From Pseudonocardia sp. CNS-004 (GTDB lineage Bacteria; Actinomycetota; Actinomycetes; Mycobacteriales; Pseudonocardiaceae): DNA of 33,406 nt. The notes beneath the pieces were generated by a model. It made no database searches and had not been told where the DNA came from. It was given only the letters and a program-made list of their open reading frames with translations. The translations under genes were made by a program, and so were the position numbers. The stretch is taken from positions 1 to 33,406 of the forward strand of contig MKJV01000135.1 in assembly GCA_001942185.1 (NCBI GenBank). The letters are read 5' to 3'. Below, piece after piece: positions 25,093-33,287 of the stretch; the stretch's first letter is position 1, and every line of letters starts with the position of its first letter.

Positions 25093-27245
25093 TCAGCTCG
25101 CGGACCAGGGCGGGCCGACCGGGCCGCGCAGCAGGTCCGGCACCGCCGGGGCGGGTACGGCGCGTGAGAAGTACCAGCCCTGCCCGGTGTCGCATCCGAG
25201 CTTGCGCAGCCGTTCCAGCTGCACCGACGTCTCCACGACCTCGGCCGTGACCGACAGGCCCAGCGTGTGGGCCAGCTCGATGAGCAGTGCGAGCACCTCG
25301 AGGTCGACCTCGTCGTACGCCTCCTCCCCGTCGGTGTCGGGGTCTGCGGCGGCGAAGGGTCTCGTGACGAACGGTCCCGCCAGCTTCAGGGCGTGGACGG
25401 GCAGGGTGCGCAGGTAGGCGAGGTTGGAGTAGCCGGTGCCGAAGTCGTCGATGGCGATCCGCACCCCCATCGCGGCGAGGGCCCGCAGCGCGTCGAGCGG
25501 CTCCTCGGTGCTGCCCATGAGGGCGCTCTCGGTGAGCTCGAGCTGCAGCGCGTGTGCGGGCCAGCCGGTGTCGGCGAGGATGCGGGCGACGTCGTCGACG
25601 AGCCCGGGCTCGCGCACCTGCCGGGCGGCGAGGTTGACGCTCACGAACAACGGTGTGTGCGTCTCCTCCTGCCAGCGCACGGCCTGACGGCACGCCTCGG
25701 TGAGCACCCACCGTCCGAGCGGGACGATCAGCCCGGTCTCCTCGGCGATGGGGATGAACGCGTCCGGCCCGATGCGGTCGCCACCGGGGAGCTGCCAGCG
25801 CACGAGCGCCTCGAGCCCGACGGTCTGCTGGTCGGCGAGGCGCACGAGGGCTGGTAGTCCACGACGAACTCGCCGGCGTCGAGGGCGACGGGCATGCGGG
25901 CCGACAGCTCGTACCGGGCGACGGCCGCGCGGTGGCGCTCCGCGTCGAACCGCGCGACCCGGTTGCGGCCGTCGGCCTTCGCCCACTGGAGCGTGGTGTC
26001 GGCCGCCTTCATCAGGTCGGCCGCTGTCGGGAGATCGGCGCTCCCGGCGACGCCGGTGCTCTCGACGACGCCGACGCTCGCGGAGACGAGGACCCGGTGC
26101 GGCCCCGAGTGGACCGGCCTGCGCACCACGTCCAGGGCGCGGCGGGCCACGTCGTCGGCCCCCCCGACGTCGGCCACCCCGACGTCGACGGCGCCCTCGA
26201 CGAGGACGACGAACTCGTCTCCCGCCAGCCGGGCGACCAGGTGACCGGGCCCCGCGTCCGTGGCGCCGATCTCGGTTCGGAGCCGGTGGGCGACGGTCTG
26301 CAGGACGTGGTCGCCGACGTCGTGGCCGAGGGTGTCGTTGACGGCCTTGAGGTCGTCGAGGTCCAGGTAGCAGATGCCGACGTCGCGGCCGCCGTCGAGG
26401 GCGGCGTCGAGCCGCTCGAAGAACAGGGTGCGGTTGGGCAGGCCGGTGAGCGGGTCGTGGTAGGCCTGGTGGCGCAGGGAGGTCTCGAGGCGGCGCCGCT
26501 CGGTGACGTCGGCGATCATGGCGACGATGAAGCGGGGCGCCCCGTCGGGTGCCCGGACGAGGGACAGCACGATGTCGGTCCAGATCGTGGTGCCGTCGTC
26601 GTGCGGGTAGGGCCGCTCGAGCCGGGCGGTCTCCAGCTCGCCCGCCTCCATGGAACGCAGCGCCTGCCAGTGCTCGTGGTCGTCCGGGGGGATGTAGTGG
26701 CCCGGCGTGTTGCCGATGATGTCCTCGGCCGGGAAGCCGAACATCTCGCACAGCGTCCGGTTGACCTCCACGATCTCGCCGCCCGCGGTGGCGATCGCGA
26801 TGCCGATCGCGGCGTCGGCGAACAGGGCGCCGAAGCGGGCCTCGCTGGCCCAGCGCGCCTGCTCGGCGGCGGCCCGGGCGGCGAACGCGGCCGTGCTGAC
26901 CCGTTCCTGCTCCCCACGGGTGCGCTCCTGCAGCGCGGTGGCGTAGGCGCCGGCCAGCGCGGCGAGCACCGCGATGCCGCGGTCGGGATCGGTGCGGGCC
27001 AGCGCCGGGCCGAGCACGGCGACCGTGCGGGTCAGGGTGTCCGGGTGGGTGAAGCGGGCCTCGACCAGCCAGCGCCCGACGGCCGCAGCCGCGACCGGCT
27101 CGCCGTCGCCGCCTGCGGCCCGCAGCAGCGCGCCGGCGTGCTCGACGAGCGCGGTGTGGAGTTCGCGCCGCGGGAGCGGCATGAACCCGACGGCCTCCAC
27201 CGACGTGGCCCATGCCGCTCCGAGCGCCTGCGCGTCGTCGCTCAT
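25093..27245 (-). CDS. PAS-GGDEF-EAL cyclic-di-GMP protein (one frame break)
   Basis: About 717 residues, cytoplasmic (no membrane segments). Order: helical N-terminal region (about 1-125), PAS domain (about 130-250; FADAAIGIAIATAGGEIVEV, FGFPAEDIIGNTPGHYIPPD), GGDEF (about 260-430; HDPLTGLPNRTLFFERLDAA, signature RLAGDEFVVL), then EAL. The first Gly of GGDEF is Ala (AGDEF), so cyclase activity is uncertain. The EAL residues are intact: EALVRW, SVNLAARQ, LELTES, AIDDFGTGYSNL, LKLAGPFV, AEVVET and GQGWYFSRAVP, so phosphodiesterase activity is likely. A missing C near 25850 splits VDYQP from LVRLADQQTVGLEALVRW. Such proteins set c-di-GMP in response to a PAS signal, affecting development in actinobacteria. 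It converges on the DUF742 gene, 15 bp apart. Confidence 0.9.
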
Positions 27246-27319
27246 GGCCGCGCCCCCGCTCGTGACCTGACCGCCCGGTCACGGGCGATCTTGGCGGGCA
27301 GCCTACCCTTCCGCGCCGG

Positions 27320-27703
27320 TCAGGGCGCTGGATCAGGGCTCTGCCGCGGACGCCCACCGCGGCGCATGTCGCCGGTGGTGGTGCGCCTGCCGGGGTCCAG
27401 CAGCCGCTTCCACTTGGCCTGGGCGGCCTGCCGGCTCGACAGCTGGGCCTGCACGGCGTCGGCCACTTGGGCCCAGGTGAGCCCGTCGGCGCGCAGCCTG
27501 CGGATCAGGTCGCGCTCGTAGTAGTCGGCGAGGCGGCGCATCTCGCCGACCAGGGCGTACCAGGCCGCGGCGGCGTCGCGGGTGAGCCCGCCGTCGGCGG
27601 ACACCTCCTTGAGCCGGTCCAGGCGTCCCGTGATCGATCGGTCGGGGCGGGCGATCATCGGGTCGACCCGGTCGAGCCATCGCACGGCGTCCTCGTACTT
27701 CAT
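27320..27703 (-). CDS. Small HTH-like protein, probably autoregulated
   Basis: 127 residues, unrecognised family. MKYEDAVRWLDRVDP opens a helical N-terminal half (WYALVGEMRRLADYYERDLI). The C-terminal half contains a likely helix-turn-helix, LRADGLTWAQVADAVQAQLS, followed by a basic tail rich in Arg and Pro, as in small DNA-binding proteins. ATG 27703 is chosen because it falls 7 nt after a -10 box (leaderless layout); ATG 27715 in frame is an alternative but lies inside that box. Inverted repeats over the promoter fit self-repression. No frame break was noticed. No toxin or partner gene is adjacent. Confidence 0.65.
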   Translation of the reverse strand: MKYEDAVRWLDRVDPMIARPDRSITGRLDRLKEVSADGGLTRDAAAAWYALVGEMRRLADYYERDLIRRLRADGLTWAQVADAVQAQLSSRQAAQAKWKRLLDPGRRTTTGDMRRGGRPRQSPDPAP

Positions 27704-27706
27704 GTC

Positions 27707-27739
27707 GTCAATCATTCATTGACGCGGTCGAAACGTCAA
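27707..27739 (-). promoter_or_regulatory. Promoter with overlapping dyads ahead of the HTH-like gene
   Basis: Minus strand: TTGACG (plus 27734-27739), 17 nt, AATGAT (plus 27711-27716), 7 nt to ATG 27703. Two perfect dyads overlap it: GTCAAT-N5-ATTGAC (27707-27723) and TTGACG-N9-CGTCAA (27719-27739). Confidence 0.55.
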
Positions 27740-27995
27740 CCGATCATGGACTCGGGCGTCGGCGTGTCGTGGAGGGCCGCGATCGAGGTCGGGTCTGTGC
27801 CCGGGTGCGTCGACGGGGGGGTGGGGGGAGAGCCGCGGCGGTCGGTGGGGTCGGGTCGTGGCGTGGCTCGTCGGGTTCGGCTGCTTCCGGGCGGGTGTGT
27901 GGCGCTACCGGGCGCATCGCGGGCGGGTCATGGCCTGCGCTGCTGGTGGTGTGCGCCGCGAGCACGGGAGCGGGGTGTCGGCATGCGCCGGGGCG

Positions 27996-28077
27996 CGCTG
28001 GTGGCGCCGCGCAGCGTGCGGGGCAGATGCGGGCAGGCCACGGGGCCTGCCCTCTTGGGCGCGCGGCGCCACCAGCG
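27996..28077. repeat. Nested inverted repeat (17-bp outer, 9-bp inner)
   Basis: Outer arms CGCTGGTGGCGCCGCGC (27996-28012) and its exact reverse complement (28061-28077). Within the 48-nt spacer, GGGCAGGCC-ACGG-GGCCTGCCC (28031-28052) forms a second perfect hairpin. Confidence 0.85.
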
Positions 28078-28090
28078 GCAGGTGTCGCCT

Positions 28091-28149
28091 GCATGATCAG
28101 GGGTTCGGTGCGAAAAAGACCCAGGAACGCGCCCAACCGACGATCATGC
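28091..28149. repeat. Inverted repeat GCATGATC ... GATCATGC
   Basis: Perfect 8-bp arms (28091-28098 and 28142-28149) enclose 43 nt, in which GGTT and AACC can pair near the base. It follows directly on the nested repeat. Confidence 0.55.
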
Positions 28150-28169
28150 GTCCGCCCGGCCGCACAGGA

Positions 28170-28185
28170 GGCCGATCGGCCGATC
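28170..28185. repeat. Overlapping 12-bp palindromes GGCCGATCGGCC and GATCGGCCGATC
   Basis: Two perfect self-complementary 12-mers overlap by 8 bp, giving tandem GGCC and GATC sites in the gene-free region. Confidence 0.5.
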
Positions 28186-28269
28186 TGGCGGCGAGCAAGG
28201 GCTGAGGGTGGCTGCCGAAGATCGTTCGACCGCCTTCTCGCCTTGATCGCGGTTGTGGTCCTCGGGCCG

Positions 28270-30791
28270 TCAGCCGCCGAGTGGTTCGACGCCGGTCACC
28301 CAGACGGCGGGGGTGCCCTGTTCGTCGGAGGTGGCCAGGTCGATCTCCGCGGTGATGGCCCAGTCGCGGTCGCCCGCCGGGTCCTCCAGGACCTGCCGGA
28401 CGAGCCAACGCTCGGGCTCCGCGGTGACGAAGAAGAGCTGCGGGCCCCGCGCGTCCGGGCCGGTGCCGATGCCGTCGTGGCCGTGTTCGGCGAAGTACGG
28501 CGTGAGCGCCTCCCGCCAGGCGTCGGCGTCCCAGCCGGCATCGGCGTCGAGCTCGCCCAGCTCGTGGAAGCGGTGCAGGGCGGCGAGCTCGACCCGGCGG
28601 AACAGCGCGTTGCGCACCAGCACGCGGAAGGCGCGCGGATTGGCGGTGACCGCGGTGGGGGTGGCGTCGAGGGAGGGACGCTCCGGTTCGTCGCCCGCGC
28701 CTGCCCCGGCCGCGAGCGCCTCCCACTCGTCGAGCAGGCTCGAGTCGACCTGGCGCACCAGCTCTCCCAGCCACTCCTCGACGTCGACGAGCTCCTCGGT
28801 CTTCGCCTCGTCGGGCACGGTCTGGCGCAGGGCGCGGTAGGCGTCGGCGAGGTAGCGCAGGACCAGGCCCTCCGAGCGGGCGAGGCCGTAGTGCCCGACG
28901 TACTCCACGAACGTCATCGACTTCTCGAACATGTCGCGCGCCACCGACTTCGGCGACAGCGGCGCGTCCTCCACCCACGGGTGGCCGCGCCGGTAGGTCT
29001 CCAGGGCGGCGTGCAGCAGCTCGTCGAGGGGCTTGGGGTAGGTGACGTCCTCGAGCAGCGTCATCCGCTCCTCGTACTCGATGCCCTCGGCCTTCATCGC
29101 GGCGACGGCCTCCCCGCGCGCCTTCTTCTGCTGCGCCTGCAGCACCGGGCGGGGGTCGTCGAGCGTGGCCTCGAGCACCGAGAGGACGTCCATGGGGTAC
29201 TGCGGCGCCTCCTTGTCCAGCAGGTCGACCGCCGCCAGCGCGAACGGCGAGAGCGGCTGGTTGAGCGCGAAGTCCAGCTGCAGGTCGCCGACCACCCGGA
29301 CCCGGCGGCCCTCGGCGTCGGGTTCCGGCAGCTCCTCCACGACGCCCGCGGTGCGCAGTGCCCGGTAGATGGCGATCGCCCGGCGGATGTGGCGGAGCTG
29401 GCGGGCCCGCGGCTCGTGGTTGTCCTCCAGCAGGTGGCGCATCGCGGTGAAGGCGTCGCCCGGCCGCGAGATGACGTTCAGCAGCATCGCGTGCGTCACC
29501 TTGAAATGGCTGGTCAGCGGCTCGGGCTGGGCATTCTGCAGCTTCTCGTAGCCGGTCTGCGACCAGCCGACGAACCCCTCGGGCGGCTGCGTGCGCACCA
29601 CGCGGCGGCGCTTCTTGGGTCGTCGCCCGCCTTGGCGAGCCGCCGGGCGTTCTCCACCTCGTGGTCGGGCGCCTCGGCGACGACCGTGCCGATCGTGTCG
29701 TAGCCCGCGCGGCCTGCCCGCCCGGCGATCTGGTGGAACTCACGCGCCTTGAGCGGTCGGGTGCGCTGCCCGTCGTACTTCGACAGCGCGGTGAACAGCA
29801 CGGTGCGGATCGGCACGTTGATCCCGACGCGAGGGTGTCGGTGCCACAGATGACCTTCAGCAGGCCGGCCTGCGCGAGGGTCTCCACGAGGCGGCGGTAG
29901 CGGGGGAGCATGCCGGCGTGGTGCACGCCGATGCCGTGGCGCACCAGCCGCGAGAGCGTCCGGCCGAAGCCGGCGGTGAACCGGAACCGCCCGATCAGCT
30001 CGGCGATCGCCTGCTTGTCCTCCTTGGACGTGACGTTCACGCTCATCAGGGCCTGCGCCCGCTCGATCGCCGACTGCTGGGTGAAGTGCACGACGTAGAC
30101 GGGGGCCTCGTGGGTCTGCAGGAGCTCGCCGATCGTCTCGTGCAGCGGGGTGAGGACGTAGCGGAAGTGCAGCGGCACCGGCCGCTCCACCGACGTGATC
30201 ACGGCGGTGTCGCGGCCCGTGCGGCGGGTCAGGTCGTCGCGGAAGAACGACACGTCCCCGAGCGTGGCGCTCATCAGCAGGAACTGCGCCTGCGGCAGCT
30301 CGACCAGCGGCACCTGCCACGCCCAGCCCCGGTCCGGTCGGCGTAGAAGTGGAACTCGTCCATCACCACGGACCCGATGTCGGCACCCGCGCCGGAGCGC
30401 AGCGCGATGTTGGCGAGGATCTCCGCGGTGCAGCAGATGATCGGCGCCTTCTCGTTCACCGCGGCGTCCCCGGTGAGCATCCCGACCTTGTCGCGCCGAA
30501 GGTGTCGATCAGCTGGAAGAACTTCTCGCTGACCAGCGCCTTGATCGGCGCGGTGTAGAAGGTGCGCTCACCGCGGGCGAGTGCCGCCGCGTGCGCGCCC
30601 ACCGCGACGAGGCTCTTCCCGGACCCCGTGGGCGTCGAGAGGATCACGTTGCCGCCGGTGACGAGCTCCAGCAGCGCTTCCTCCTGCGCCGGGTAGAGCG
30701 AGAGCCCCCGCTCCTCGAACGCCCAGTCGGTGAACGCCTCGACGAGCGTGTCGGGGTCGGGGACGGGAGGAAGCCGGTCGGTGAGCGTCAT
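28270..30791 (-). CDS. DEAD/DEAH-box helicase with DUF3516 (four frame breaks)
   Basis: Superfamily 2 RNA/DNA helicase of about 841 residues, full family length. ATG 30791 starts MTLTDRLPPVPDPDTLVEAF. Motifs in order: LYPAQEEALLELV (Q-like), Walker A STPTGSGKS (about 52-60), VMDEFHFYAD (DEFH, motif II), LLMSATLGD (motif III), YVVHFTQQSAIERAQALM, GVHHAGMLPRYRRLVETLAQ, GINVPIRTVLFTALSKYDG and HQIAGRAGRAGYD (motif VI). The C-terminal DUF3516 region (about 440-841) has SHFKVTHAMLLNVISRPGDA and LLRYLADAYRALRQTVP-type stretches. Breaks near 30491, 30337, 29830 and 29619 are each cured by one G or C. The protein resembles Ski2-like helicases of actinobacteria; a role in RNA turnover or repair is inferred. 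Confidence 0.9.
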
Positions 30792-30841
30792 GATGCCCCC
30801 GATCGTCCCCCACGGACCGTGGCGGCGTGACGCGGGCCAGC

Positions 30842-30847
30842 TACGGT
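30842..30847 (+). promoter_or_regulatory. -10 box TACGGT, likely leaderless start at GTG 30855
   Basis: TACGGT ends 7 nt before GTG 30855 in the 63-bp gap between divergent genes; no Shine-Dalgarno sequence is present. GTG 30846 is in frame but overlaps this box. Confidence 0.4.
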
Positions 30848-30854
30848 GGGCGTC

Positions 30855-32402
30855 GTGACGGAGCGGCAGACCCGAGGTGGTGTGCCCGCACTCGTCCGGC
30901 CGATGCAGCCCGGCACGGTCACCGGCGATCCGCCGACCGGTCCCGACTGGGTGGTGGAGGTGGCGTGGACCGGGCACCGCTGCGTCGCCTACGTCGAACC
31001 GGGGCGACGGGTACGGCTGCTGTCGGGCGCCGACAACTCGATGAGCGCCGCCTACCCGGAGCTCGCCGAGCCGCTGCTGCGCCGCTCACCCGAAGGCGGC
31101 ATGGTGCTCGACGGCACCCTCGTCGCCCGCGGTGAGGAGCACGCGGTGCGGCCGCGGCTGATCGCCCGCCGCAGCGCCCGGCACCGCCCGACGGACGCCA
31201 CGATCCGGCGGATCCCCGTCGACTTCCAGGTGGCCGACCTGCTGTGGCTCGACGGCCACAGCACCACCGAGCTGCCCTACGCCGACCGGCGTGCGCTGCT
31301 GGACGGGCTGGGGTTCTCCAGCCCGCCGGTGTGGACCACGTCGCCGCTGCCCGCCACCGAGATCGGCACGATGCTCGCGATCGCCGAGCAGAAGGGTGCA
31401 GACGGGTTGCACGCCCGCCACCTGCGCGGTCGCTACCACCCGGGCGGCCGGTCGCGGTTCTGGCTGCGCGTGCCGGTCACCCGCACCCGGCAGGTGCTCG
31501 TGGGCGGCTGGACGCCCGCCGACCCGCACCGCCCCGAGACCGTCGGCACCCTGCTGCTGGGTTCCCCGGTGGCGGACGCGCCGGACCGGCTGCACTACGT
31601 GGGGCGCGTCGGGGTGTCGCTGGGGGAGCGGCGCAGGCTCGCCGCGGAGCTCGCCGGCCGTGAGCAGGACGCGCCGTCGTTCCTCGACGCGGTGCCTGCC
31701 GCCGCCGCGCGCCACGCCCGCTGGGCCCGCCCCGGGCTGGCCGGGCTGGTCGAGTTCTCCGGCTGGATCGGCGGCGGCCGGATGCGCCGCCCGTACTGGC
31801 GGGGCCTGCTCGACCCCGTCGACGTCCAGGACGACAGGTGGGCCCGCCCACCGGAACCGGTGCCCGCCGGGGAGCCGCCCGAACCGGTCCCGGAGCCCGC
31901 CGGCGCCGAGTCGCCGCCGCCGCTCGCGCCGCCGCAGCCACCTGCTGCACCGCCACCGGCTGCGCCCGCCACCGAGGTGCGGCGCCTGGAACAGCACTTC
32001 GTCTACAACGCGCTGAACACGATCGCCGCGCTGATCCGCACCGACCCGGGCCGCGCCCGGGACCTGCTCATGGGCTTCGCCGACCTGAACCGGGCCGCCG
32101 ACCAGGTGGGCGGGAGCACCCTGGGCGACGAGCTCGCCGCCGTGCAGGGGTACCTGCAGCTCGAGCAGGCGCGGTTCGGGCCGAGGCTGCGCGTCGCGGT
32201 GGACGTCGCTCCCATCCTGCACCCGATACCCGTCACCCCCATGCAGGTCCTCGCCGCCGTGCGCGAGGCGGTGCAGCACGAGATCGAGCCCCGGCCGGAG
32301 GGTGGCCTGCTCACCCTCGACGCCCGGCCGGTCGAGGGGGGCTGCGAGGTGCGGGTCACGGGCGGTTCGTCCGCGGTGCGGACGATCCACCTTCCCGCGT
32401 AG
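30855..32402 (+). CDS. Fusion of inactive ATP-dependent DNA-ligase domain and LytS-type histidine-kinase region
   Basis: 515 residues, no frame break. Residues 10-325 follow a LigD/LigC-type ATP-dependent DNA ligase: ALVRPMQPGTV, VEVAWTGHRCVAYVEPGRRV, DFQVADLLWLDGHSTTELPY, HLRGRYHPGGRSRFWLRVPV, RQVLVGGWTPADP and an OB-fold end (EFSGWIGGGRMRRPYWRGLL). The nucleotidyl-transfer residues are lost: KxDG is A37-W-T-G40, motif III DGE is D86-G-T88, EGVVAK is DGLHAR (183-188), KxK is R205-V-P207. A Pro/Ala linker (330-372) leads to a LytS/YehU-type domain: LEQHFVYNALNTIAALIRTD with candidate phospho-His 381, LQLEQARFGPRLRV, then a short degenerate ATPase part (VREAVQHEIEPRPEGG, where the N-box Asn is Glu). 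Probably a scaffold or nucleic-acid-responsive regulator; function unknown. Confidence 0.82.
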   Translation: MTERQTRGGVPALVRPMQPGTVTGDPPTGPDWVVEVAWTGHRCVAYVEPGRRVRLLSGADNSMSAAYPELAEPLLRRSPEGGMVLDGTLVARGEEHAVRPRLIARRSARHRPTDATIRRIPVDFQVADLLWLDGHSTTELPYADRRALLDGLGFSSPPVWTTSPLPATEIGTMLAIAEQKGADGLHARHLRGRYHPGGRSRFWLRVPVTRTRQVLVGGWTPADPHRPETVGTLLLGSPVADAPDRLHYVGRVGVSLGERRRLAAELAGREQDAPSFLDAVPAAAARHARWARPGLAGLVEFSGWIGGGRMRRPYWRGLLDPVDVQDDRWARPPEPVPAGEPPEPVPEPAGAESPPPLAPPQPPAAPPPAAPATEVRRLEQHFVYNALNTIAALIRTDPGRARDLLMGFADLNRAADQVGGSTLGDELAAVQGYLQLEQARFGPRLRVAVDVAPILHPIPVTPMQVLAAVREAVQHEIEPRPEGGLLTLDARPVEGGCEVRVTGGSSAVRTIHLPA

Positions 32403-32422
32403 CGCTTCCGCCTGGTCATGGT

Positions 32423-32464
32423 CGTGAGTGGATACGAGTGCCCGAGCACTCGTATCCACTCACG
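32423..32464. repeat. 42-nt palindromic element, copy C
   Basis: 19-nt arm CGTGAGTGGATACGAGTGC, 4-nt spacer CCGA, then its exact reverse complement. It begins 20 bp after the stop of the ligase/kinase-like gene and ends 76 bp before the beta-phosphoglucomutase start. Confidence 0.95.
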
Positions 32465-32540
32465 GCAGCTGTTGCGGGGGTAATCCCTCAATCGGCGACT
32501 CCGGCTCCGCAGGTGATCGACGGCTCGGTACCGTGCGGTC

Positions 32541-33287
32541 ATGCTGGGCCTCCCCGACGGCACGCGCGCGTGCCTCTTCGACCTCGACGGCGTCCTGACC
32601 GACACGGCCAGCGTGCACGCCGCCGCATGGAAGCAGATGTTCGACGAGTACCTGCGGGGCCGTGCCGAGCGTGAGGGCACCGAGTTCCGGCCGTTCGACG
32701 TCACGGACGACTACGGGCCTTACGTCGACGGCAAGCCACGCCTCGCGGGCACCGACTCGTTCCTGCGCTCGCGCGGGATCGAGCTGCCCGCGGGCGGGCC
32801 GGACGACGCGCCGGACGCGGAGACCGTGTACGCGCTGGCCACGCGCAAGAACGCGCTCGTGCAGGAGAAGATCGTGACGGTCGGGGTGGAGGTCTACCCG
32901 GGCTCGGTGCGCTACCTGCGGGCCGTGAAGGAGGCCGGGCTCGCCACGGCCGTCGTGTCGTCGTCGGCCAACGCCGCCCAGGTGCTCGAGGTCGCGGGCC
33001 TCGCCGACCTCATCGACCACCGCGTCGACGGGGTCACCGCGAAGGAGCGCGGACTGCCGGGCAAGCCCGCGCCGGACACCTTCCTCGCCGCGGCCGCCGA
33101 CCTCGGCGTCGGGAAGGACGAGGCCGTCGTGTTCGAGGACGCTCTCGCCGGGGTCGCGTCGGGCAAGGCGGGCGGGTTCGGCTTCGTGGTCGGCGTGGAC
33201 CGGCTGGGGCAGGCGGAGGCGCTGCGGGAGCACGGCGCCGACATCGTCGTCACCGACCTCGCCGACCTCATGGCGGGCACCCCGTGA
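32541..33287 (+). CDS. Beta-phosphoglucomutase family HAD hydrolase
   Basis: HAD-superfamily phosphotransferase of 248 residues that converts beta-glucose 1-phosphate to glucose 6-phosphate. The nucleophile motif is FDLDGVLTDTA (D-x-D), followed by the cap domain with the substrate region VHAAAWKQMFDEYLRGRAE. Motif II is TAVVSSSANA, motif III is the Lys in LPGKPAPDTFLAAAADLGV, and motif IV is VFEDALAGVASGKAGGFGFV. ATG 32541 fits the family N-terminus (GTRACLFDLDG). The final GTGA overlaps the start of a GH65 phosphorylase gene, the standard pairing for phosphorolytic use of trehalose, maltose or kojibiose. Confidence 0.92.
   Translation: MLGLPDGTRACLFDLDGVLTDTASVHAAAWKQMFDEYLRGRAEREGTEFRPFDVTDDYGPYVDGKPRLAGTDSFLRSRGIELPAGGPDDAPDAETVYALATRKNALVQEKIVTVGVEVYPGSVRYLRAVKEAGLATAVVSSSANAAQVLEVAGLADLIDHRVDGVTAKERGLPGKPAPDTFLAAAADLGVGKDEAVVFEDALAGVASGKAGGFGFVVGVDRLGQAEALREHGADIVVTDLADLMAGTP

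Larger units (their letters stand above)
27740..28269. other. About 530-bp gene-free region with nested inverted repeats
   Basis: No reading frame here has a credible start, codon pattern or family match. Composition is uneven, with G-rich runs (GGGGGGG near 27818) and a short A run (28112-28116). It contains the nested dyad at 27996-28077, the dyad at 28091-28149 and the overlapping GATC palindromes at 28170-28185. It could hold a structured RNA, or be the remnant of a mobile element; neither can be decided from one copy. Confidence 0.5.

Noticed and set aside
28097..28269. Extension of the helicase past TGA at 28270
   Set aside because: The extended frame belongs to an off-frame reading; the true DUF3516 frame ends at 28270 with VTGVEPLGG.
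27769..29703. Long plus-strand open frame of 644 codons across 27.8-29.7 kb
   Set aside because: Antisense to the helicase; its translation has no recognisable domain and abnormal composition, whereas the minus strand matches the helicase throughout.
3478..30791. Calling mutA, mutB, meaB, OYE or the helicase pseudogenes
   Set aside because: Each break is a one-base loss (a few bases in mutA) in a G/C run, and conserved sequence resumes at once in the next frame. So many fresh lesions across intact, conserved genes point to sequence error.
30855..32402. Active non-homologous end-joining ligase (LigD-type)
   Set aside because: The catalytic Lys and the other nucleotidyl-transfer residues are replaced, and no Ku gene is in the window.
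3349..32464. The three palindromes as a CRISPR array or attachment sites
   Set aside because: They lie about 9-20 kb apart with no regular spacers, cas genes, integrase or tRNA nearby.
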